This document shows positions 1 to 6,568 of a stretch of 16,326 bases of DNA, in pieces (position 1 is the first letter of the stretch; each line of letters begins with the position of its first letter). Source of the stretch: DASCNA01 sp036011305 (GTDB taxonomy: Bacteria; Verrucomicrobiota; Lentisphaeria; Victivallales; GWF2-38-69); contig DASCNA010000163.1 of the NCBI GenBank assembly GCA_036011305.1, positions 1 through 16,326 on the forward strand, read 5' to 3'. Below the pieces are notes generated by a model. The model was given only the letters and a program-made list of their open reading frames with translations, searched no databases and was not told the DNA's origin. The position numbers were made by a program, and so were the translations under genes.

Positions 1-6
1 TACATA

Positions 7-35
7 TTGACGTGTAAATCACAACTCTATAGAAT
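7..35 (+). promoter_or_regulatory. Sigma70-type promoter of the ABC exporter operon
   Basis: A TTGACG box at 7-12 and a TAGAAT box at 30-35 are separated by 17 bases. Each differs from the housekeeping consensus by one base. The start of transcription would lie near 42, giving a leader of about 36 bases before the adaptor gene at 78. This implies the operon begins here and not upstream of the window. No operator-like dyad is obvious around it. Confidence 0.65.
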
Positions 36-77
36 TTCTAATTGTTAAGATATAAATAAAAAATAAAAGGAAAAATT

Positions 78-1031
78 ATGATTAAACGGCTTCCAATTCT
101 GCTATTTTTGCTGATAATAATAGGATTTCTTTCCTCATGCAAAGAAAAGAATAATGTTCATTACGGTTACGTTGATGCTGATTATTTATACGTATCTTCT
201 AATTTTGATGGAAAAATTGAAGATTTATATGTATCCAAGGGTACTACTGTTAAGGAAAACATCAAATTGTTTAAAATTGACGGTGTGAGTCAGAAATATG
301 ATTATGAAAAATCAGTAGAGTTATATAATGCAGCCGGTAATACAGTTAAAGATATGAACAAAGGGGCTAGGGCTGAAAAAATGAAGGCCTGGAATGATCT
401 TGTAGAAGCTATAAAAACCCTTTCGGAAGGTGCATCAATTGGTCAGAAAATTGTTCAGGGATTACGAAAAGTTAATGCAATAGAAGCAACAAAAAACCTT
501 CAGGTTACTTATATGTTCAGAAGCTTCACCTCTCTTTACAAAGCAGCTTATGACTATGGAAAATATTTAGAACTGGGAGATCGACCTGATAAAATAGCCG
601 CTGCTGTAAATGAACAGAATGCAGCTAAGGCGGAAATGGACAAAGCCGATTGGGATTTAAAGCAGATAACTCAATATGCTCCTGCTGATGCGTTGGTATA
701 TGATACTTTGTACCAGAAGGGAGAATTTGTCTCCAAAGGAAAGCCTGTTGTAATTCTTCTTCCTCCTTCAAAAATCAAGGCTCGTTTTTATGTCAATGGA
801 GAAATTGTAAACAAACTAAAATTAGGGCAGACAGTTAAAGTGAAACTCACTGGAAATACTGAAGCTTATGATGCGAAAATTATATATATAGCACCAGATG
901 CTGATTATACTGAGCCATACCTTTATACTCTGGAAAATAATAATAAATATGTATATATGGTTGATGCAGAATTCAGTAAACTTACAAATAGCATTCATCC
1001 TGGGCAACCTATAGAAGTGACTTTTAATTAA
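78..1031 (+). CDS. HlyD-family periplasmic adaptor lipoprotein of an ABC exporter
   Basis: This is a membrane-fusion (adaptor) protein that would link an inner-membrane ABC exporter to an outer-membrane channel. The N-terminus is a lipoprotein signal: Lys/Arg at 3-4, a hydrophobic stretch at 5-18, and a lipobox L-S-S-C with the acylated Cys at 21. Residues 25-70 form the first half of a lipoyl/biotinyl-like domain. Residues 75-198 are a long, charged, mostly helical hairpin. Residues 200-228 complete the lipoyl fold (the GEFVSKGKPVV turn), and 229-317 form the beta-barrel part (a K-L-G-Q-x-V-K-V-K motif near 248-256). The 317-residue length fits the YbhG/YhiI/EmrA-like range. An AAGG box lies 7 bases before the ATG. 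The stop is followed after only two bases by the ATPase gene, so the two are surely co-transcribed. No TolC-like channel gene is in the window. The substrate is unknown. Confidence 0.85.
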   Translation: MIKRLPILLFLLIIIGFLSSCKEKNNVHYGYVDADYLYVSSNFDGKIEDLYVSKGTTVKENIKLFKIDGVSQKYDYEKSVELYNAAGNTVKDMNKGARAEKMKAWNDLVEAIKTLSEGASIGQKIVQGLRKVNAIEATKNLQVTYMFRSFTSLYKAAYDYGKYLELGDRPDKIAAAVNEQNAAKAEMDKADWDLKQITQYAPADALVYDTLYQKGEFVSKGKPVVILLPPSKIKARFYVNGEIVNKLKLGQTVKVKLTGNTEAYDAKIIYIAPDADYTEPYLYTLENNNKYVYMVDAEFSKLTNSIHPGQPIEVTFN

Positions 1032-1033
1032 TT

Positions 1034-1966
1034 ATGAAGAAGAATAAAAGCAAATATGCTATTGATGTAAAAGAAGTAACTAAAAGCTTTGGCAGTAATG
1101 TTGTTGTTGATAAAGTGGAAATGCAGGTTAAATACGGCGGTATATATGGTTTTCTTGGCCCAAACGGTAGCGGTAAAACTACTTTTCTGAGAATGTTATG
1201 CGGACTTCTTAATCCTGATGCCGGAGTCGGTACATGTCTTGATTTTGATATTATAACAGAACAAGCTCTTATAAAGCAGGAAATTGGTTACATGACTCAG
1301 AAATTTAGTCTTTATGAGGATTTAACTATTAAAGAAAACCTGGAGTTTGTAGCCAGTTTATATCAAATAAAAAATAAGAAAAAAACTGTAGATAGAGTTC
1401 TTGAAGAAAATAATCTAACTAATAGATACAAACAGCTTGCAGGAAAATTGTCCGGAGGTTGGAAACAGAGATTAGCTTTGGCTGCCTGTCTGTTGCATGA
1501 ACCTAAACTATTACTACTTGACGAACCTACAGCGGGAGTAGACCCTCTTGCAAGAAGAGATTTCTGGGATACAATTCATCACCTTTCAGGAGAGAAAGGT
1601 ATTACTGTTCTAGTTACTACACATTATATGGATGAAGCTGAAAGATGCCATAGACTTGCTTATTTGGCTTATGGCAAGTTACTGACCAGAGGCACAATAG
1701 ATGATATAATTTCCGGAGAGGATCTTTCAACCTGGGTTGTTAAAGGTAGAAATTTGCTTGCGCTTTCTATGGAGCTTAATGAAAATCCGGCTATTGATCA
1801 GGTATTAGCTTTTGGTAATACACTTCATGTTAGTGGAAAGAATGCAAAAGCCTTAGAAAACGTAATTAAACCTTTCAGAACAAATGAATATTCATGGGAA
1901 AAGGCTGAAACAAGTATTGAGGATGTATTTATTCATCTCATGAAAAAATCAAAGGACAACTTTTAA
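1034..1966 (+). CDS. ABC exporter ATP-binding protein (ABC-2 type)
   Basis: This is the cytoplasmic ATPase that powers the adjoining permease. All core motifs are present: Walker A GPNGSGKTT at 42-50, Q-loop Gln 89, signature LSGGWKQR at 139-146, Walker B LLLLDEP at 159-165 with catalytic Glu 164, D-loop at about 169-171, and the H-loop His 197 followed by YMDEAERC. The C-terminal 90 residues are the usual regulatory extension of drug/multidrug ATPases (DrrA/CcmA type). It holds one nucleotide-binding domain, unlike YbhF or RbbA, which carry two, so it should act as a homodimer. The junctions on both sides are identical (TAA, two bases, ATG), and there is no strong Shine-Dalgarno site, which suggests translational coupling. 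Confidence 0.93.
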   Translation: MKKNKSKYAIDVKEVTKSFGSNVVVDKVEMQVKYGGIYGFLGPNGSGKTTFLRMLCGLLNPDAGVGTCLDFDIITEQALIKQEIGYMTQKFSLYEDLTIKENLEFVASLYQIKNKKKTVDRVLEENNLTNRYKQLAGKLSGGWKQRLALAACLLHEPKLLLLDEPTAGVDPLARRDFWDTIHHLSGEKGITVLVTTHYMDEAERCHRLAYLAYGKLLTRGTIDDIISGEDLSTWVVKGRNLLALSMELNENPAIDQVLAFGNTLHVSGKNAKALENVIKPFRTNEYSWEKAETSIEDVFIHLMKKSKDNF

Positions 1967-1968
1967 TT

Positions 1969-3105
1969 ATGAAGAGTTTTTCATTTAAACGTACATTTTC
2001 CATTGTTTTAAAAGAATTTATCCAAATGAAGAGGGATAGAATTACTCTGGCAATGATGTTTGGTATTCCTATAATACAGTTAATTATTTTTGGATACGCA
2101 ATAAACTCAAATCCTAAGCACTTAAAGACTGCAATTATTAATGGAGATTATTACAGTACTTTTACACGTAGATATATTTCATCACTGAAGAATAGTGAAT
2201 ATTTTGATATTGTAAAAGAAACTGGGTCAAGGGCTGATGCTGAGAAAATGTTATTATCTAACGACACTACATTTATTATTACAATTCCTCAAGGTTTTTA
2301 CCATAAACTTATAAAAGGAGAAAATCCTAAAATTTTGATAGAAGCTGATTCTGTAGACCAAAGTACAGTAGGTACTGCATTATCAGTAGCTCATGATACA
2401 TTTAACAGATTATGTGATGATTATTTTACCGGACCTTTGAGTTATTTGAGAGGTGATGCGGCAAAAGTTACATTGAATGTGCATAAATTATATAATCCTG
2501 ATGAGGTAATGCAGTTTTCAACTGTACCTAGCCTGATAGGCGTTATTCTGACTTTGACTCTTGTATTTATAAGTTCATTATCAATGACCAAAGAAACTGA
2601 GCGAGGTACAATGGAAAACCTGTTATGTATGCCTGTCAGACCACTGGAAGTTCTTGTTGGAAAAATGGGCCCCTATATGATTATGGGATTCATCCAAATG
2701 ATATTGACAATAATTGCAAGTATGTATTTATTCAGTATTCCTCTTTATGGCAATATCTTTATACTGCTTCTTACAGGTTGGATATTCATTGTAGCAACAT
2801 TAGGGGTTGGAATCTTATTTTCAACAGTAGCTAAAAATCAGCTCCAAGCGGTTCAAATGTCAATGTTTTTCTTTCTGCCATCAATGATGCTTTCAGGATT
2901 TATGTTTTCATTTCAGGCAATGCCGTTCTGGGCTCGTTGTATAGGTTATTGTCTGCCATTGACTCACTTCAATGTAATAATAAGAAATATTATGCTTAAA
3001 GGAGCTGGTTTTCTCGATATTCAATTCAGAGTTTATTATATCTTAATATTTCTTGTAGTTGTATTAACAGCCGGAGTTGTAAGATATAGACAAACATTGG
3101 ATTGA
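1969..3105 (+). CDS. ABC-2 type permease (YbhR/YbhS-like)
   Basis: This is the inner-membrane permease of the exporter. A first transmembrane helix at about 27-45 is followed by a large soluble external domain (about 47-180). Five more hydrophobic segments follow at about 186-206, 233-256, 262-285, 296-315 and 354-372. The family signature E-R-G-T-M-E-N-L-L then P-V-R-P-L-E-V-L-V-G-K spans 211-232, and L-P-S-M-M-L-S-G-F-M-F at 303-313 is the typical ABC-2 motif before the re-entrant loop. The 378-residue length matches a full-size YbhR/YhhJ-type subunit. Only one permease gene is present, so a homodimer with two copies of the ATPase is expected. It starts two bases after the ATPase stop. The substrate cannot be read from sequence; relatives export drugs, lipids or cell-surface compounds. 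Confidence 0.9.
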   Translation: MKSFSFKRTFSIVLKEFIQMKRDRITLAMMFGIPIIQLIIFGYAINSNPKHLKTAIINGDYYSTFTRRYISSLKNSEYFDIVKETGSRADAEKMLLSNDTTFIITIPQGFYHKLIKGENPKILIEADSVDQSTVGTALSVAHDTFNRLCDDYFTGPLSYLRGDAAKVTLNVHKLYNPDEVMQFSTVPSLIGVILTLTLVFISSLSMTKETERGTMENLLCMPVRPLEVLVGKMGPYMIMGFIQMILTIIASMYLFSIPLYGNIFILLLTGWIFIVATLGVGILFSTVAKNQLQAVQMSMFFFLPSMMLSGFMFSFQAMPFWARCIGYCLPLTHFNVIIRNIMLKGAGFLDIQFRVYYILIFLVVVLTAGVVRYRQTLD

Positions 3106-3137
3106 TAGGTTAAATAATAAATTACAGGAGATATATA

Positions 3138-3671
3138 ATGATGAATAAATATTATCAATTTTTACTTGTATTGCTGTTTGTTTTTATCGGCAGTTTCTCT
3201 TTATCGGCTGGTAAATCAAAATTAAGTCATGATGTTATTGGCGTGTGGCAGGTTCCCGGTATAGGTGGAGAAACTGCATATATTAAATTAGCAGAAAATC
3301 ATTCTTTAGAGGTTAATATCCCCCCCAGACCATTGCAGAAAGGGATGTGGAAAATAGAAAGCAATAATCATGGAGAAACCAAGCTTATTTTTCTAGATGA
3401 AAACAATGAAGTGATTAATGTTTTTATAATTGACACAAATAATAAAAAAAATACGTTAGCTTTACTATATGAAAATGGTAAAAAAATGATTTTAAAAAGA
3501 AAAGAACAGGGATTTGTTCAGTTAGATAAAAACCGTGAGGTTCCTTTTAAATCTTCTGACTGGGAGGGCAAACTTAGTGAATCGAATAATAGTCCTCATT
3601 TACCTGAACAAAATAATGATTTTAGCAAACCTTCGAAAAAATGGTTCGAAAAAGATCTAGATCCAAAATAG
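3138..3671 (+). CDS. Secreted small beta-rich protein, paralogue of the lipoprotein at 5958-6404
   Basis: I do not recognise a named family. The 177-residue product has an N-terminal signal peptide (hydrophobic 7-22, probable type I cleavage after S-L-S-A-G near 24-25, no lipobox Cys). Residues 33-122 are a lipocalin-like beta-rich domain: I-G-V-W-Q-V-P-G-x-G-G at 34-44, K-G-M-W-K-I at 68-73, then L-I-F-L-D-E-N-N near 83-90. The same pattern, in the same order, occurs in the lipoprotein encoded at 5958. Residues 125-177 are a charged, low-complexity tail rich in Asn, Ser, Lys and Pro that the paralogue lacks. A CAGGAG site lies 7 bases before the first of two adjacent ATG codons. It follows the permease by 32 bases and is probably the last gene of the exporter operon, so it may be a partner or client of the pump. 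That link is inference. Confidence 0.75.
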   Translation: MMNKYYQFLLVLLFVFIGSFSLSAGKSKLSHDVIGVWQVPGIGGETAYIKLAENHSLEVNIPPRPLQKGMWKIESNNHGETKLIFLDENNEVINVFIIDTNNKKNTLALLYENGKKMILKRKEQGFVQLDKNREVPFKSSDWEGKLSESNNSPHLPEQNNDFSKPSKKWFEKDLDPK

Positions 3672-3693
3672 TTTTGTAATGTTAAATTATACT

Positions 3694-3736
3694 AGCCATG
3701 CATATTTTATTCTATATGAATATTTGTGATATGGCT
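3694..3736 (+). terminator. Weak hairpin between convergent genes
   Basis: An AGCCAT arm at 3694-3699 pairs with ATGGCT at 3731-3736. A possible inner ATATT/AATAT pairing lies in the long loop, and TTGTGATTTTT follows. It sits between the convergent gene ends at 3671 and 3782, where a terminator is expected, but the loop is long and the T-run imperfect. A candidate only. Confidence 0.25.
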
Positions 3737-3781
3737 TTGTGATTTTTAATCATAATTTCGCTTGGAACACATTTTATAAAC

Positions 3782-5617
3782 TCATTCTTCGGTAATATCA
3801 AGTTCTTGAGTCAGAAGATATCCGTTTGAAATATGGACACTGCATTCTAATTGTCTGATTTCTCCATCCGGTCTGATAATTCTAAATTTTCTCCTCTTAG
3901 GATATTCAATTGCATTGGTCATATATTTAAGTTCCTTAGGTCTATCTTCAGGATGGATACAGTTATTTATCCAAAAATTCATATCTTTCTTAAAATTAGA
4001 AACTGGATATTTGTATTGCTTTGCCACTGATTTGCTAATGTAAATATATTTAGATCTGTCACGGTCAAGCAGCCAGATAGTATAGTTTGCATCATCAAAA
4101 GCTCTTTTTAGTAAATTTGCAGTTTCGATTTGTGTTTTTTCTTCAGTAATATCACGAAATATTCTTAACTGATATGTTTCATCAAGATAAACTTTATTAG
4201 TTACAATAAATCTTATCCAAATTATTTTTTTGTCTTTTCGTATGTACTTAAATTCTAATGAGTTATTTGAAAATGATTCAGGGTTTTCATATAATTTACT
4301 TACAGATTCACAATAGTCAGGATGCACAACTTTTTTGATATAATCAGATAATTTATTTTCTATTATTTCATCAGTAGAGTAGCCGGTTATTTTTTTTGAA
4401 GCATTATTGCAATATACTGTTCTATTTTGAAACTTTTCAATAATTGTGATACCTATATTTGAAGCATCAATATTAGCTTTTAACAATTCCAGTATTTTAT
4501 TTTGATTTATCTGCTCTGTTATATCTCTGCCTAAAGCGAAGATGAAACTTTGGCCTGTATCTTTATTCGTGCGCATATATCTTTTTATTTCGATCCATAC
4601 ATCATTGCCGTTATTATGTATTATTCTAAATTTAAATTTTCCCTCATTATTTATTCCGAAATCACAAGCTCCTTTCTGTTTGATATCATTAGGATGAACA
4701 ATAGAATCCCAAAAATCCGGATTTTTATAAAACATTTCTTTTTTGTAACCTGTGATTTTTTCTATTGAATTATTGATATATCTGTACTTTCTTCCTGTTT
4801 CATCTTTAATAACTAGTAAATCATCTGATAAATCCATAACACTTTCTAAGTTCTGGAGCTTGTTCAGTAAGTTGGAAAATTCAGTTATGTCCTGAATTGA
4901 GCATATCAATTCTGATACTTTGCCATCTCTTCTGATTATAGGATGAATTGACAGCAGTCCGGTTTTAGCACCGTTGCTGCATGGTAACAGAATTTTTTTA
5001 TTATAGATAGGCATACATTCGTTAAAAACTCTTCTTTCATGTTGAATGATTTCAAATACATCATCCATTCCGAATATATCACTGGCTTTGAAACCTACTA
5101 TATCTTCTGAACTATGCCTATTTGACATTAGTATAAAGGCTTGATTAACATACCTGAATTTATAATTTGAATCTAAGACATAGAAAATAGAAGGACTTTG
5201 GTTTAGGATATTTTCATAACGATGGATTTTTCTTTCGAGATAACTGTTTTTTTTCTGATATTCCAGGCAAGTCTGCTTAAGTTGTTTTAATGCATTTACG
5301 TCTACAGTAGGAATATTTCCAAACTCATTGATAATTCTATCAAGGTCATAAAGATTTTTATTTATATCAGCTTTTGAATTTTTCTGAATTGCATCAGTAT
5401 TATTCAGTACAACCGAAAGATTTTCTAAATCAGAAATTTTTGATACAGAAATTCCTAATATTTGGGCCATTATTCTTATGTCATTTGCAGAGGGTTTCCT
5501 GAGGCCTGTTTCCCATCGATATAGTGTGTTTTCATTAATATCCATGAGTTTTGACATATCTATTAATTTTATTTTTTTCTCTTTTCTAATTTTTTTAGCA
5601 GCCGACGAATAAAACAT
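3782..5617 (-). CDS. XRE-family helix-turn-helix regulator with four PAS domains
   Basis: This is a one-component sensor-regulator. Residues 5-60 are an XRE/HTH_3 domain (AKKIRKEKKI, then MDINENTLYRWETG at 25-38, then an ILGISVSKI helix). A linker with coiled-coil character covers 105-135. Four PAS-PAC units follow: about 136-247, 256-369, 377-493 and 500-611. Each ends in a PAC-type D-I-T-E motif (243-246, 365-368, 489-492, 608-611), and units 2-4 carry the H-P-(N/D/E)-D or H-P-D-Y turn typical of PAS_3. The protein stops right at the last PAC motif: there is no histidine kinase, GGDEF, EAL, sigma54 or other output module. Reading past the stop finds another stop within 13 codons, so no truncated kinase is evident. 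AAGGAT lies 8 bases before the ATG. It probably binds DNA through the XRE domain and senses a small molecule or redox signal through PAS. No haem- or flavin-binding residues can be assigned. Confidence 0.88.
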   Translation of the reverse strand: MFYSSAAKKIRKEKKIKLIDMSKLMDINENTLYRWETGLRKPSANDIRIMAQILGISVSKISDLENLSVVLNNTDAIQKNSKADINKNLYDLDRIINEFGNIPTVDVNALKQLKQTCLEYQKKNSYLERKIHRYENILNQSPSIFYVLDSNYKFRYVNQAFILMSNRHSSEDIVGFKASDIFGMDDVFEIIQHERRVFNECMPIYNKKILLPCSNGAKTGLLSIHPIIRRDGKVSELICSIQDITEFSNLLNKLQNLESVMDLSDDLLVIKDETGRKYRYINNSIEKITGYKKEMFYKNPDFWDSIVHPNDIKQKGACDFGINNEGKFKFRIIHNNGNDVWIEIKRYMRTNKDTGQSFIFALGRDITEQINQNKILELLKANIDASNIGITIIEKFQNRTVYCNNASKKITGYSTDEIIENKLSDYIKKVVHPDYCESVSKLYENPESFSNNSLEFKYIRKDKKIIWIRFIVTNKVYLDETYQLRIFRDITEEKTQIETANLLKRAFDDANYTIWLLDRDRSKYIYISKSVAKQYKYPVSNFKKDMNFWINNCIHPEDRPKELKYMTNAIEYPKRRKFRIIRPDGEIRQLECSVHISNGYLLTQELDITEE

Positions 5618-5665
5618 TTAACATATCCTTATAAATTATAAAACTAATCTACTGTACTCCTGATA

Positions 5666-5694
5666 ATTATAAATCAATTGCCGTCAAATGGCAG
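5666..5694 (-). promoter_or_regulatory. Promoter of the XRE-PAS gene with an overlapping dyad
   Basis: Reading the minus strand, CTGCCA (5694-5689) and a perfect TATAAT (5671-5666) are 17 bases apart. This would start transcription near 5659, about 42 bases before the ATG at 5617. The dyad TGCC-N7-GGCA at 5679-5693 covers most of the -35 box and spacer, where a repressor such as the encoded XRE protein could bind. The promoter call is seen in sequence; autoregulation is inference. Confidence 0.45.
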
Positions 5695-5713
5695 GCTTTA
5701 GAGATCATATAAT

Positions 5714-5779
5714 GTTTAAAGAAAATAAATAGTTTAAGATATTTATCTATAAATTTTATAGATTTTTTGTTTAAGATAT
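5714..5779. repeat. Iterated GTTTAAGATAT motif flanking a palindrome
   Basis: Exact copies of GTTTAAGATAT occur at 5732-5742 and 5769-5779, start-to-start 37 bases. A weaker copy (GTTTAAAGA) begins at 5714, 18 bases before the first. Between the two exact copies lies ATCTATAAA-T-TTTATAGAT (5745-5763), a perfect 9-base inverted repeat around one base. The spacings of 18 and 37 bases are close to multiples of half-turns of DNA. This looks like a regulator binding array. The palindrome followed by six T residues could alternatively act as a weak + strand terminator. Confidence 0.5.
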
Positions 5780-5858
5780 CATGTTTTTGCTACTATTTAT
5801 CGAGGAGTGTGATTAGTATATGGAGGCGTTAAATTTAAAATTATTCCATTTATACAAC

Positions 5859-5887
5859 TTCACATATGTTGAAATTTTCCTTATAAT
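5859..5887 (+). promoter_or_regulatory. Sigma70-type promoter of the small lipoprotein gene
   Basis: TTCACA at 5859-5864 and a perfect TATAAT at 5882-5887 are 17 bases apart. Transcription would start near 5894, leaving a leader of about 64 bases that ends in an AAGGAG ribosome site at 5945-5950. The repeated motif block ends about 80 bases upstream of the -35 box, a position suited to activation. Confidence 0.65.
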
Positions 5888-5957
5888 GTATCCTTACAGG
5901 TGTAATGTAAGATATATCTGCTTTTAGTATTAATATTAACTGTTAAGGAGATTCATT

Positions 5958-6404
5958 ATGAAAAGATGGTTTACACTAGTGTCATGTCTGCTGTTGTCAG
6001 TTGTGCTGTATGCCTGCAATAGTTCAAAACCGACTGAAACGACTAAAACAATCTCTAAAAACCCAGAAGAAATATTGGTAAAAAAAACAGTGAATACAGC
6101 TAAGATAAAAACTGAAATCACTGGAAAATGGACAATGCCTGATATGGGTGGTTCTATTAACTCTTTAACTTTAAATAAAAATGGGACATTTGAAAGATTT
6201 ATAGGACAAAAACCTGAAAAAGGAACATGGAAACTTGCTGCTCCTGCGAGTCTTACTCTATATGATGTAAATGGGAATGATATTAAGAGTATGGATATTA
6301 CATTAGCAAATGATAATAATACCATGTACTGGCACACAGAAGAAGGTGCAACATATAGACTAGAGAGACCAAATTATAAATCTTTGGTTGAGGTAAAAAA
6401 ATAA
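5958..6404 (+). CDS. Small lipoprotein with a lipocalin-like domain
   Basis: This 148-residue lipoprotein has Lys/Arg at 2-3, a hydrophobic stretch at 5-18, and a lipobox L-Y-A-C with the acylated Cys at 20. A Thr/Lys-rich tether spans 21-50. Residues 54-136 are a compact beta-rich domain: I-T-G-K-W-T-M-P-D-M-G-G at 55-65, N-K-N-G-T-F-E at 73-79, K-G-T-W-K-L at 88-93, then L-T-L-Y-D-V-N-G. The W, GG and KGxWK landmarks match the secreted protein at 3138-3671 with the same spacing, so the two are paralogues. The pattern resembles lipocalin-like domains of the 'W...G.f.f...G.W' type, but I cannot name the family. An AAGGAG lies 7 bases before the ATG. It has its own promoter and is divergent from the XRE-PAS gene, a usual place for a regulator's target. 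That target role is inferred. Confidence 0.8.
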   Translation: MKRWFTLVSCLLLSVVLYACNSSKPTETTKTISKNPEEILVKKTVNTAKIKTEITGKWTMPDMGGSINSLTLNKNGTFERFIGQKPEKGTWKLAAPASLTLYDVNGNDIKSMDITLANDNNTMYWHTEEGATYRLERPNYKSLVEVKK

Positions 6405-6433
6405 GATACTATATAATATAAATAAAACTTTAT

Positions 6434-6458
6434 GGGGAGATTCAATAAGAATTTCCTC
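6434..6458 (+). terminator. Hairpin terminator after the lipoprotein gene
   Basis: GGGGAGATTC (6434-6443), loop AATAA, then GAATTTCCTC (6449-6458) gives a 10-pair stem with two G-T pairs, followed by AATTTATTTATA. It begins 30 bases after the stop codon. The tail is T-rich rather than a clean T-run. Two further AT-rich hairpins follow before the convergent gene end at 6569: a 9-pair stem with a bulged base within 6471-6499, and TTATATCA-CTAA-TGATATAA at 6524-6543. Confidence 0.55.
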
Positions 6459-6568
6459 AATTTATTTATACTAGAAATGTAGGTATATATACATTTTAGG
6501 AAAATACCTAGCTTAGCCCATTGTTATATCACTAATGATATAAGTAGCATTGATGTTCCAGTGTTATT

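Larger units (their letters stand above)
5618..5957. other. 340-base divergent intergenic region rich in repeats
   Basis: No convincing gene lies here. From left to right it holds the regulator's leader and promoter (5618-5694), a block at 5714-5779 with repeated GTTTAAG motifs around a palindrome, a stretch at 5780-5858 without clear signals, then the lipoprotein gene's promoter (5859-5887) and leader. An open frame of 35 codons at 5820-5927 runs across that promoter and is not accepted as a gene. Confidence 0.7.

Noticed and set aside
5708..5713. A perfect + strand TATAAT
   Set aside because: No -35 box lies 16-18 bases upstream (the nearest TTGCCG is 24 bases away) and the lipoprotein gene has a better promoter closer to its start.
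5820..5927. A 35-codon + strand frame with GAGGAG upstream
   Set aside because: The ribosome site is 12 bases from the ATG, the peptide has no recognisable features, and the frame spans the well-formed lipoprotein promoter at 5859-5887.
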